A stretch of DNA of 64,000 nucleotides. Source: Sulfurospirillum diekertiae. Its GTDB lineage: Bacteria > Campylobacterota > Campylobacteria > Campylobacterales > Sulfurospirillaceae. The stretch spans positions 868,001 through 932,000 of the forward strand of contig NZ_CP039734.2 in NCBI RefSeq assembly GCF_011769985.2, written 5' to 3'. Shown here piece after piece: positions 30,401 through 38,051 of the stretch. The position numbers and the translations under genes were made by a program. The notes beneath the pieces were generated by a model. The model did no database searches. It saw only the letters and a program-made list of their open reading frames with translations, and was not told the DNA's origin. Within the stretch, counting starts at the first letter, position 1, and every line of letters starts with the position of its first letter.

Positions 30401-30819
30401 AAGGGGAGTTTGTGGCAGGCGTGAAGTACAAAGCGTGGGAGCCGTACTCTGCGCTTCATCCAACCATTGGCGCCGACACCCCTTTGGTCTTTGATGTGGT
30501 CGATACATGGAACAAACGCTCGATTGGGGGTATGACCTATTTTGTCGCACATCCGGGCGGTCGCAATTACGATACGTTCCCTGTAAACAGCTATGAAGCG
30601 GAGTCTCGTCGCATCAACCGTTTTTGGGACTTTAACCATACCCAAGGCGAGGCGGAGTACCAAAGTAGTGCTGTGATACCCCATGTTATTGAGGGCAGTG
30701 AGCGAACCGTTGTGGTGCATAAACCAACAGCACTGAAACAGTTTGTGTTTCAAGAATTGCCGCTTAGCAGTGAGTTCCCTCACACGCTTGATCTTAGACG
30801 TAAATGGAATACCAAATAG
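27460..30819 (+). CDS. Transglutaminase-like/DUF2126 fusion protein
   Basis: 1,119 residues. A transglutaminase N-terminal beta domain (1-90) leads into a transglutaminase-like core with the triad Cys180 (KLGSCRDFAW), His229 (DLHAWTEV) and Asp245 (GLDATSG). The remaining 800 residues are DUF2126, opening with SMGGEPTFVSIDD near 328 and later HRSEFCIDKLY and LGILELRAFDMPPHAQM. DUF2126 proteins have been placed among COOH-NH2 ligase (glutamine synthetase/GCS-like) families that travel with ATP-grasp and alpha-E proteins (Iyer and Aravind's amidoligase work). A peptide ligation/cleavage activity is inferred; the substrate is unknown. The next gene starts directly after the stop. Confidence 0.85.
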   Translation: MSLKVVLSHKTEYHYDRYVALSPHIIRLRPAPHSRTPIEAYSLKIKPENHFINWQQDPFGNYLARIVFPEKTKELCIDVEIIADLITINPFDFFVDDYAKDFPFIYQKELQKELIPYLEESEDGALLRAFVRSLDCKKRPIIDFLVYLNSTINQHLNYTIRLEPGVQSCEVTLEKKLGSCRDFAWLFVQVLRHLGLAARFVSGYLVQLKADVASLDGPSGPEADFTDLHAWTEVYIPGAGWVGLDATSGLFAGEGHIPLACTPSFESAYAIEGLSDKCETEFVYDNTVTRIFESPRVTKPYRDDQWDAIYKLGFEVDKALEESDVRLSMGGEPTFVSIDDMEGDEWNTKADGAHKRTLADTLSRKLLSSFTQGGMLHYAQGKWYPGEPLPRWQTSIIWRKDGKPIWHNPDLLADMNAQYSYTNDDAKRFLAKLALTLGISDQNIVEAYEDPLYYIIKESELPIDIDPMKSDLSDSLERQTIAKVLSKGLNKPVGYVLPLNFGATQWMTSAWELRRGYLFLSAGNSPLGLRLPLSSLAEKPHAELALRFEPDLFASYPNLGEYAENAKKRCEKADATLSKNHTYNTFVRTALCTEVRDGKLYIFLPPLNHSEAFLDLIACIEAVAESLHVNVVLEGYEPAHDLRLDRIKVTPDPGVIEVNIQPATSWKMLSDNLFLLYNDARESRLGTEKFMLDGKHTGTGGGNHVTIGALRPEDSPLLRRPDLLRSLITFWQHHPGLSYLFSGAFIGSTSQAPRVDEGRVENLYELEIAFSQIPEGESVPFWLTDRLFRHMLTDITGNTHRSEFCIDKLYSPDSSSGRLGILELRAFDMPPHAQMALLQMLLVRTLVAVFWKKPYKHKLVRWGTQLHDKFLLEHYVKEDLRDIVEFLQAEGYAFELGWFDPFFEFRFPLYGMSTIENIHLELRAAIEPWNVLGEESSSQGTARYVDSSLERVQVKVQNFTPERYTLTCNAVAIPLAPTGREGEFVAGVKYKAWEPYSALHPTIGADTPLVFDVVDTWNKRSIGGMTYFVAHPGGRNYDTFPVNSYEAESRRINRFWDFNHTQGEAEYQSSAVIPHVIEGSERTVVVHKPTALKQFVFQELPLSSEFPHTLDLRRKWNTK

Positions 30820-33300
30820 ATGAATTTTTTAGATAATTACAGCTCAGCTTCGCTGTTTGATGAGATGCTCGATGATCAATTACGGGTCAGGGAGCATTGG
30901 CAGCCGCTTCTTGAGCGCCTTGAAGCGATGAGCAGTGAAGAGCTAGAAAACAAACAAGCGGAAATTGCGTGGCATTTGGAAGACAATGGTGTCACGTACA
31001 ACGTCTACAATGACCCAGAGGACAATGGCAATCGCCCGTGGAGTTTAGACCCGATTCCTTTTATTATCACCAAAGAAGAGTGGAAAGGGATCAAACAAGG
31101 GATCAAACAGCGTGCCAAACTGTTCAATCTCATTTTAAAAGACCTTTACGGTGAGCAGAAGCTTTTAAAGGAAAATATTATTCCCGCCGAAGTGATTTAC
31201 GGGCACAAAGGATTTATTCCTGCTGTTCACACTTTGGGCTTGATGGAGGATTTTCAGCTCTATTTTTATGCACTCGACATGGCACGAGGGCCCGATGGTA
31301 AAATGTGGGTCATCAACGATCGCACCCAAGCTCCCTCAGGTTTGGGGTATGCGGTGGAAAATCGTCTGACGATGAACATTGTCTCCAAAGACCTCTATCC
31401 CGAACACGAGATCAAAAAGTTGCTTCCCTTCATCGATGAGTTTAAAAAGCTGTTGAAAAAACTCTCCAAAGGTGACATCTCTAAAGCGGCACTTCTCACC
31501 CCAGGCCCTCGCAATGAGACCTACTTCGAGCATGCCTATTTGAGCTCTTTTTTGGAGATCAACTTAGTTGAAGGCGATGATCTGCTCTCCAAAAACGGCG
31601 CTTTGTGGCTGAAGAGTTTGAGTGGACTTAAACCCATCAATACCCTTTTGAGGCGTTTGGATGACCGTTTCTGCGACCCGCTTGAGCTTCGCAGTGACTC
31701 AAAGCTAGGCGTTGCAGGCTTGGTCGATAGCCTAAGGCAAGGCAATCTTGCGATGATCAATCCCATCGGCAGTGCGATTGTGGAGAACATCGGGCTCAAC
31801 CCTTTTATGGAGCGCATCTGCCATTACTTTCTCAATGAAGAGCTTTTACTCCCTCAAATTGCGACATGGTGGTGCGGACAAAGCCATGAGCTTGAGTATG
31901 TCTTAGAGCATTTTGAGAACCTTATTATCAAAAAAATTGATCGTACCGAAGCGATTCAGACGCATTTAGTCAAAAAACTCTCCAACGAGATGCGAACACA
32001 ACTTAAAAATAGCATTATCAAAAATCCGCATCAGTACGTTGCGCAAGAAGAGATCAATTTTTCGACCACGCCCTTTTATGCCAATGGAAAAATCGAGCCG
32101 CGTAATGCTGTTGTGCGCGCCTATGCTTTGAAAAAAAGTGAAAACTATACGGTGATGAATGGAGGCTTGGTGCGGGTGTCTTCCTCCAAAGATGCCCTTT
32201 TAGTCTCCTCGCAAAAAGGTGGAACAAGTAAAGATTTGTGGATTTTAGGCGAAGATGAGACGATCGATATGAGCTCCATTTTTAATACATTGCCTTATGT
32301 CGATGTTTCGATTCACACGATGCCAACGCGCAAAGCCGAGAACCTTTTTTGGTTGGGGCGTTATTTGTGCCGCACCATCACGACCATTCGTCTCATTCGC
32401 TATGTGGTCAAAAAGATGACCAATTTTAGCCGCTATGAAGGGGCTTTGTCGTATGAGTCGCAACTGATTTTAGAAAAATCTTTGACGCACTTAACGATGA
32501 CGTATCCAGGCTTTTTAGATGAAAAGATTGCGCAAAATCGCATGAGTGAAATCGAGTCGCTGATTAAAGACAAGAGTAAACAAGGCGGGCTTTCTTTTAC
32601 GATGGAGATGCTCTTTAATGCCAATGTCTCGATCAAAAGTCTGCTTGCGATTGAGGCATGGAAACTCTTTGATAAGATGCAAAAAGAGTGGAGGGTCTTT
32701 ATTCGTAAAATCAACTCTCCCACACAGACCATTTTAAGTGAACTCGATAAATTTTTACTCTACCTTGTCGCGTACAAAGAGTTGGTGGAAGAGAGTATGT
32801 ACAAAGAGCAAGGCTTGATTTTGTATGACATCGGCTATAAGCTCGAATCGGCACTGCTAACGATCTCTAAAGCGCGCTCGATGCTCTGTGTCAAGCATGA
32901 AAAGTCAGCCAGTTATGACATCTTAGAGGGCATGCTCAACTCCTGTGAGAGTTTTAATGCGTACCGAACGCAGTATAAAAGCTCACTCCAGTTGGATAAT
33001 GTGTTGGAGTTTTTGATTCTCAGCCCTCAGTTTCCAAAGTCGATTGCTTATTTGACAAATGAACTTTTGGAAGATTTAAAAGCACTTCCGAAGAGTAAAA
33101 AGTACCTCAGTAGCTACGAAGAGCCTATTTTTCAAGCGTTTTCATCGCTGAAACTCACCACCGTTGCAACCTTGATGCAGATCGAAGAGGGCGGAACTGT
33201 TTACACGGTGCTCGATGAATTCTTAGCCACGCTTACGACGCATTTTTCGCTCTGTTCGATGGAGCTTTCCAAAACCTATTTTTCACACTACGATGAGTAA
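30820..33300 (+). CDS. Circularly permuted ATP-grasp/alpha-E fusion protein
   Basis: 826 residues. The N-terminal 480 residues match the circularly permuted ATP-grasp family (formerly DUF404/407): LLTPGPRNETYFEHAYLSS, LLRRLDDRFCDPLELR and GNLAMINPIGSAIVEN are its conserved blocks. The C-terminal 330 residues are an alpha-E (DUF403) helical domain starting near MPTRKAENLFWLGRYLCRT. The two parts are separate genes in the minus-strand set downstream (38048-39421 and 37389-38051). ATP-grasp members of this type are predicted peptide amidoligases. It sits between two transglutaminase-like genes with almost no spacing. Confidence 0.88.
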   Translation: MNFLDNYSSASLFDEMLDDQLRVREHWQPLLERLEAMSSEELENKQAEIAWHLEDNGVTYNVYNDPEDNGNRPWSLDPIPFIITKEEWKGIKQGIKQRAKLFNLILKDLYGEQKLLKENIIPAEVIYGHKGFIPAVHTLGLMEDFQLYFYALDMARGPDGKMWVINDRTQAPSGLGYAVENRLTMNIVSKDLYPEHEIKKLLPFIDEFKKLLKKLSKGDISKAALLTPGPRNETYFEHAYLSSFLEINLVEGDDLLSKNGALWLKSLSGLKPINTLLRRLDDRFCDPLELRSDSKLGVAGLVDSLRQGNLAMINPIGSAIVENIGLNPFMERICHYFLNEELLLPQIATWWCGQSHELEYVLEHFENLIIKKIDRTEAIQTHLVKKLSNEMRTQLKNSIIKNPHQYVAQEEINFSTTPFYANGKIEPRNAVVRAYALKKSENYTVMNGGLVRVSSSKDALLVSSQKGGTSKDLWILGEDETIDMSSIFNTLPYVDVSIHTMPTRKAENLFWLGRYLCRTITTIRLIRYVVKKMTNFSRYEGALSYESQLILEKSLTHLTMTYPGFLDEKIAQNRMSEIESLIKDKSKQGGLSFTMEMLFNANVSIKSLLAIEAWKLFDKMQKEWRVFIRKINSPTQTILSELDKFLLYLVAYKELVEESMYKEQGLILYDIGYKLESALLTISKARSMLCVKHEKSASYDILEGMLNSCESFNAYRTQYKSSLQLDNVLEFLILSPQFPKSIAYLTNELLEDLKALPKSKKYLSSYEEPIFQAFSSLKLTTVATLMQIEEGGTVYTVLDEFLATLTTHFSLCSMELSKTYFSHYDE

Positions 33301-33303
33301 GCC

Positions 33304-34194
33304 ATGATGTACGAAATCTACCACAAAACCGCCTTCAAATACGAAAGTCTTGTCACTTTTAGCCATAACATTGCCCGTCTCAAACCTAAAGACACACCGT
33401 TTCAACGCGTGGTGGATTTTACGATGGAGATCACGCCCAAACCATATGAACTCAGCGAGTTCGATGATGTCTTTGGCAATCACACGACGCACCTTTTAAT
33501 TCGTGAAGCGCATGAGTCGTTATCCGTCATTGGCAGGTCACGCGTTGAACTCGATGGCGATGCGATGCGTTTACATGTAAACACACTGCGTGCTCAAAGT
33601 ACCACGTATGAGGCGTCGCTTGGCTTGTTGCAAGCGTTTGATCTTTTTGATCTGACGGCAAAGCCTTTTATGTTTGACTCAGAGCTGATTCCCAAAGCCT
33701 CACGTGGCATTGTTGAGTATGCGAAGCGTTCCTTTTTACCACAGCGCAATCTTGTGGATGCCGCACAAGAGTTTATGAACCGCATCTTTCAGGACTTTGC
33801 GTTTGTTGCAGGTTTTAGCGATATTACGACGCCGATTGAAGAGATTTTTGAGGCGAAAAAGGGTGTTTGTCAGGACTTTGCACAGTTTGCCATCGCCGCC
33901 CTTCGCTCCATTGGCCTGCCGGCTAAATACATGAGCGGCTACATCGAAACACTACCAGCCCCTGGCAAGCCCAAACTTTTTGGTGCCGATGCGTCGCACG
34001 CATGGTTTGCCTTGTACATCCCACGTCTTGGCTGGATGGAGTTTGACCCAACCAACAACATCATCCCCGAAGATCAGCACATACTCCTTGGAAGCGGCAG
34101 AGATTACAACGATGTCGCACCCCTTAAAGGCGTCGTTTTAAGCAGCGGACAGAGCGAACTTTCCATCGAAGTGAATGTGCAAAAAGTGTTTTAA
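33304..34194 (+). CDS. Transglutaminase-like protein
   Basis: 296 residues. The N-terminal beta domain (1-100) is followed by the core with Cys (GVCQDFAQFAIAALR), His (DASHAWFALY) and Asp (EFDPTNN), so the papain-like triad is complete. No signal peptide is seen, which places it in the cytoplasm like its neighbours. In this gene neighbourhood such enzymes are predicted to hydrolyse or transfer isopeptide or peptide bonds made by the ATP-grasp partner. It is the last gene of the rightward set. It contains a TTTACATGTAAA at 33570 read as Leu-His-Val-Asn, and another lies just after its stop. Confidence 0.88.
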   Translation: MMYEIYHKTAFKYESLVTFSHNIARLKPKDTPFQRVVDFTMEITPKPYELSEFDDVFGNHTTHLLIREAHESLSVIGRSRVELDGDAMRLHVNTLRAQSTTYEASLGLLQAFDLFDLTAKPFMFDSELIPKASRGIVEYAKRSFLPQRNLVDAAQEFMNRIFQDFAFVAGFSDITTPIEEIFEAKKGVCQDFAQFAIAALRSIGLPAKYMSGYIETLPAPGKPKLFGADASHAWFALYIPRLGWMEFDPTNNIIPEDQHILLGSGRDYNDVAPLKGVVLSSGQSELSIEVNVQKVF

Positions 34195-34224
34195 AATCTT
34201 TACATGTAAAAAAGAATAGACAAG

Positions 34225-34262
34225 AATTGGAATACTCAATAAAAATTGAGCTCCAATTTTTT
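34225..34262 (+). terminator. Intrinsic terminator after the transglutaminase gene
   Basis: An interrupted stem, 34225-34240 with 34245-34258 (AATTGG...CTCAAT / ATTGAG...CCAATT), is followed by a run of Ts. It ends the rightward amidoligase operon next to the stop codon of the convergent gene. A TTTACATGTAAA (34199-34210) precedes it. Confidence 0.7.
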
Positions 34263-34690
34263 TATTCTTCTGTTTTAAGTTTTTGCAAACCTGCAAAATA
34301 TTTTTTTGTCGGTATAAAAAAGATTATAAAGATTACACTATAAAATATAGTATTGTAAACAATCCCAATTAGATTAAATCTTGGTAGTATATTTATAATC
34401 CACATTGAAGTGATTAAGATTGCAAATACAATGATTGAATATTTTGAACTTTCTTTAGGCTTTTTGACATCAATATTTTTAGCGATATAAGAAATTGAAT
34501 ATTTGACACCTAGGAAGAAAAAAATGATATAGACAATATCCTTTAAAATTATTAATAAGCCTTTATCTAATGATTGACCTAGAAATTTATTGACAAAATA
34601 TCCAGCCAGTAATCCAAAAAATGGAATGACAATTGAAGTTGTCAATATATGCGTAAACACAATACTGATAACAGATTTTTCTTTTTTCAT
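34262..34690 (-). CDS. Small polytopic membrane protein of unknown function
   Basis: 142 residues from ATG 34690, chosen because AGGAG lies five bases upstream. Four hydrophobic helices alternate with short Lys-rich loops. I recognise no family or motif. Codon and base composition are more AT-rich than in the neighbouring amidoligase genes. It follows the degenerate M14-like gene by 38 bases with a TTTACATGTAAA (34715-34726) in the gap, so it may be read as the last gene of that operon or separately. Confidence 0.6.
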   Translation of the reverse strand: MKKEKSVISIVFTHILTTSIVIPFFGLLAGYFVNKFLGQSLDKGLLIILKDIVYIIFFFLGVKYSISYIAKNIDVKKPKESSKYSIIVFAILITSMWIINILPRFNLIGIVYNTIFYSVIFIIFFIPTKKYFAGLQKLKTEE

Positions 34691-34728
34691 ACTGACTCCT
34701 GAATACAAACTTTATTTACATGTAAAGT

Positions 34729-35682
34729 TTAAAGATTATTTTGTGCGGATTCGACTTTGACGATGCGATAGGCAATCGCGTTTTGGAAAATGAGTGCATA
34801 GTCGTATTTGCAGGAGATGATGCCATCACACGGTGAGATGATCGTTTGAATGAGTGTACCATCCAGTGAGTTGAAAATGCGTGCTAAGGGTTGACCATGT
34901 ACGACAGAGTCACCAATGTTAGCAAGCGTATCAAAGAGTCCTGCAGCGGTACATTTAATTGCTTCAATATCATTTTGCATCACAATATTGCCGTGTGAAC
35001 CTTCAAAGGTTGAAAAGTCAATCAGCTCTTTTTTCACTAAAAAGCGTACAATCGCATCAAAGACTTTGTTGGCTTCATGCTTGCGCAAAGTTCCTTTTTT
35101 CCCTGAAACGAGCGAAAATGCTTTGGCATTCCAGACTTGCCAGTTGTAAGTTAAAGAGACCGTGTCATTGGGGCTCTCTTCTTTGACATGAATAAAATCA
35201 AGCCCAAAAGCTCGTGCATCATCCACATAGTTCAAGCTTGACTGTAATATCTTGACATAAGGAATACACTCGGAATGATCCTTCCTCGCTTCCAGTAAAA
35301 TCGCGTAGTCATAGTTATTGGTTTTTTCAAATAATCGTGCAGCAATGCGTTGGGTGGTTTCGCCTTTTTCGTAACCTGGAAACATTACATCAATATCGGT
35401 GTTATCCAGTGGCCAAAAATTCTTCCCCATATTAAAGGAGTAGGGGTTGACTGTGGGCACAACAAGAATTTCACCTTTAACAAAAGCGGCATTGGCGAGT
35501 TCTTGTTGACGTAAAAAACGTACCAACTGTGATGCAACCCAAAGCTGATCAATGGCATTGCCCATCATAGGGCCTACAATAACGCAACTGGGTACTGTGC
35601 CCTCTCTTCCAAAACGGAAGCCTTTGACTTTGAGAGGATTGCGACTTAAAGAACTTATCTCAAATAAAACTTCTTCTTTCAT
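34729..35682 (-). CDS. M14/AspA-like protein lacking zinc ligands (probable pseudoenzyme)
   Basis: 317 residues, same length and layout as the next gene upstream: a carboxypeptidase-like core and a C-terminal beta domain (DSVVHGQPLARIFN, ISPCDGIISCKYDYALI). The zinc motif HGDE of the family is replaced by PMMGNAID, DLNRNFPG has become DIDVMFPG, and the third ligand region reads LLEARKDH. Hydrolase activity is therefore improbable. It may bind a product or regulate its active paralogue, with which it is coupled by an ATGA overlap. The pairing of one active and one inactive copy appears deliberate. Confidence 0.75.
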   Translation of the reverse strand: MKEEVLFEISSLSRNPLKVKGFRFGREGTVPSCVIVGPMMGNAIDQLWVASQLVRFLRQQELANAAFVKGEILVVPTVNPYSFNMGKNFWPLDNTDIDVMFPGYEKGETTQRIAARLFEKTNNYDYAILLEARKDHSECIPYVKILQSSLNYVDDARAFGLDFIHVKEESPNDTVSLTYNWQVWNAKAFSLVSGKKGTLRKHEANKVFDAIVRFLVKKELIDFSTFEGSHGNIVMQNDIEAIKCTAAGLFDTLANIGDSVVHGQPLARIFNSLDGTLIQTIISPCDGIISCKYDYALIFQNAIAYRIVKVESAQNNL

Positions 35683-36632
35683 AGGGTAGTATCCTCTTTT
35701 GGGTCTTCAAGTATACGTGCAAGAAGTGAGCCTTCATACACAACAGGGTATTCACGAATGGTAAATAATAGCCCATTACACGGGCTAATAATCGTCTCTT
35801 CAATCGTTCCAGAGAGTGGGTCTATAATCTCGCCGAGTTTTTCGCCTTTGAGAACGGTGACATTGTGTTCTAAAATAGGGATGAAAATACCCGGTTTTGA
35901 AGCGTTGACAAAAAAGACTTCAGAATGTAGGTTTGAAACCATCGTTTTAGTCGTTGGAAGCACAGGTCTATCGATGATACCCACATGTGCCAATAGGTTT
36001 AAAATACCTTTGGTTAGGCTTTGTCCGTACTCTTTGGTGATGCGCATTCCTACACCCATCTCTACAACGAGTGTTTTAGTTCCAAGTGAATTCATTGCAT
36101 GGGCAAAGGTAGATTCTAAAACAGTGACAGCATCGTACACCCAAATAAACTCAATGTCGAGTTTTTCTGCTAAGGGGATAAGTTCATCGGCGGTTGAGCG
36201 ACTAATGCGCACTTGAGGAAGTTCGCGTAAAAAGATGTTGCTCGCATGAATATCGATGGCAAAATCACTGCCTCTAACCGTATCAACAATGGCACTCGCC
36301 ACTTGCGCAGGCAAAAAATCAGAGGTATTCCCTGGAAAATTACGATTGAGATCGACATCGTAAAAAGGAAAACCTCTCGTGATACTGTCGATGCCCATAG
36401 GGTTCATGGAAGGGTAAATGTCCACAATGCCTTTAATGCAATGTTTATTGGTATTGAGCCATTTTGCAAGCAGATAACAGACGTATTGTCCTTCGATCTC
36501 ATCGCCATGAATACCTGTGACAATAGAGATGCGTTTGGTTGACGTGCTAATGTCTTCCGGCGCAAAACGGTTACGTCTAAGCGTTAAGGTTTCATTGACC
36601 GGCAAGTTAACATTAAAGATCTCTTCAATCAT
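35679..36632 (-). CDS. Succinylglutamate desuccinylase/aspartoacylase-like M14 protein
   Basis: 317 residues. The zinc-binding and catalytic motifs are intact: GIHGDEIEG (His and Glu ligands), DLNRNFPG, DIHAS (third ligand) and VVEMG (catalytic Glu). The family cleaves amide bonds of N-acyl amino acids or removes C-terminal residues. In this operon with an ATP-grasp ligase, a trimming or recycling role on a ligated peptide is inferred. Both neighbours overlap by four bases. The C-terminal beta domain resembles that of AstE-like proteins. Confidence 0.87.
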   Translation of the reverse strand: MIEEIFNVNLPVNETLTLRRNRFAPEDISTSTKRISIVTGIHGDEIEGQYVCYLLAKWLNTNKHCIKGIVDIYPSMNPMGIDSITRGFPFYDVDLNRNFPGNTSDFLPAQVASAIVDTVRGSDFAIDIHASNIFLRELPQVRISRSTADELIPLAEKLDIEFIWVYDAVTVLESTFAHAMNSLGTKTLVVEMGVGMRITKEYGQSLTKGILNLLAHVGIIDRPVLPTTKTMVSNLHSEVFFVNASKPGIFIPILEHNVTVLKGEKLGEIIDPLSGTIEETIISPCNGLLFTIREYPVVYEGSLLARILEDPKEDTTL

Positions 36633-37399
36633 TGCTCATCCTTACCAATTCTGCCTGTAATCTCTAAGATATGCTGACGTTTACCAATGTAACTGCCTCG
36701 ATGGGTTTGGCACTCAGAAAAATCACGTCCATGGGCGATCTTAATATAAGGTTCATCATTAATCAGTGTGCCATTGAGTGGGTCAAACCCTCTCCAGTCT
36801 CCATCAACAAACGCTTCAACCCATGTATGGGTTTTGTTGATACCATCGATAAAGCCGTTGACAAAGCGTGCAGGTATATGACTTTGTCGTAAGAGCGCAA
36901 TTAAAAGATGACTAAAATCTTGACTCAATCCCTCTTTATAGAGTAAAAAAGTCTCCAGTCCTTTGGCTTTACTGATCTCAATGGGTTTAAACTGCTCAAA
37001 AAGTGTTTGAGTTAAGAAATACGCTTTTCGAAAATCCGTTACAGGGAGTTTGAGTGAACGGGAAAAATCGTGCAAAACCATGCTAAATGGAGCAAGTGTA
37101 GAGTACGGAAGATAAAGCTCTACTGGCTCATTATCATGATAAACATAAGGTAAAAGTTCAATCTCACCTTCCATGCTCGCTTTAAGCGCACGATGAGGTT
37201 TTCCGATAAACCCATAGACCAACTGGTTACCAAAACCATCTCGTGTCTTTTGATAGGGAATCGTATCATTTAAAGTGAGCTTCCAATCAATAAGCTGTTG
37301 TATCGCATTGGTGTGAGGCACTATGCGTAGACAAAAATGATGGTTGCGTACTGGCTCATCAAATGTGAGCGTAAAATCATAAGAAAAATTAACTTTCAT
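36629..37399 (-). CDS. Transglutaminase-like protein with Ser in place of catalytic Cys
   Basis: 256 residues. Fold and motifs match the other two transglutaminase-like proteins here, with His in NKTHTWVEAFV and Asp in GFDPLNG. At the nucleophile the motif reads EGLSQDFSHLLIALLR, where the family has G-x-C-Q/R-D-F. The codon is AGT. Thiol catalysis is lost, so it is either a binding pseudoenzyme or an unusual serine version. It overlaps the alpha-E gene by 11 bases and the M14 gene by four. Confidence 0.82.
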   Translation of the reverse strand: MKVNFSYDFTLTFDEPVRNHHFCLRIVPHTNAIQQLIDWKLTLNDTIPYQKTRDGFGNQLVYGFIGKPHRALKASMEGEIELLPYVYHDNEPVELYLPYSTLAPFSMVLHDFSRSLKLPVTDFRKAYFLTQTLFEQFKPIEISKAKGLETFLLYKEGLSQDFSHLLIALLRQSHIPARFVNGFIDGINKTHTWVEAFVDGDWRGFDPLNGTLINDEPYIKIAHGRDFSECQTHRGSYIGKRQHILEITGRIGKDEQ

Positions 37400-38051
37400 G
37401 CGTTGTTGTCAATGCCCCAAATACTGAATTTATCGTTTGTAATGTTTTATATCGATTGCTTGAAGAGAGCGCCACACGTTTATGGTTTGGACGCACTTTT
37501 TCGGCAATGCTGTTGAGTTTTTCAACATCCAGTAACGCCGCTTCAATGCTATCGTAAAGGCGAATATTTAAATCCATACGTTCCACTACTTTTCCCAGCT
37601 GAATCAACGGTGCTTCTTTGGCTTCCACCAGTGAAAGCTCAAAATTACCCCAAATAGAATCAAGCTCTTTTAAGGTTCCCTCTAGCCAATACAGTGAAAC
37701 GGTACGCTCTTCTTTGGCTTTTTGATACGCCAAATAAAGAGCATTAATACGACTAAACATACGGTTCGAGAGGTGAGATCGCGTCAAAATAGCATTTTCA
37801 CGTGCACTATTGACTGTATCGCACAGGCTTGCATACTCCAAATCAAAAACAGTTTTGCGCAAAAACATTTGCGCTGAGTCATAGCTCATTTCAATGCCAA
37901 GTTTCTCATAAAACGTTTTGGCTTCATCAAAATTTTCATCTAAAATTTTATCAAATAACTCAATGATTAAGCGAGTCATACTCTCAGCTCTTTGGATATA
38001 ACGACCCATCCAATAAAGATGTTCAGCGCTTTGTGGTGCAATAAGAATCAT
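37389..38051 (-). CDS. Alpha-E domain protein (DUF403)
   Basis: 220 residues, an all-helical protein starting with the family signature SAEHLYWMGRYIQRAESMTRL. It corresponds to the C-terminal part of the 826-residue fusion on the plus strand. Alpha-E proteins always accompany circularly permuted ATP-grasp proteins and are thought to form a complex with them; their chemistry is unknown. It is coupled by ATGA to the ATP-grasp gene upstream. Confidence 0.88.
   Translation of the reverse strand: MILIAPQSAEHLYWMGRYIQRAESMTRLIIELFDKILDENFDEAKTFYEKLGIEMSYDSAQMFLRKTVFDLEYASLCDTVNSARENAILTRSHLSNRMFSRINALYLAYQKAKEERTVSLYWLEGTLKELDSIWGNFELSLVEAKEAPLIQLGKVVERMDLNIRLYDSIEAALLDVEKLNSIAEKVRPNHKRVALSSSNRYKTLQTINSVFGALTTTHES

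Noticed and set aside
27249-34262. Proteasome-like Anbu peptidase in the amidoligase cluster
   Set aside because: Known neighbours of such clusters often include Anbu, but no N-terminal-nucleophile hydrolase frame exists here.
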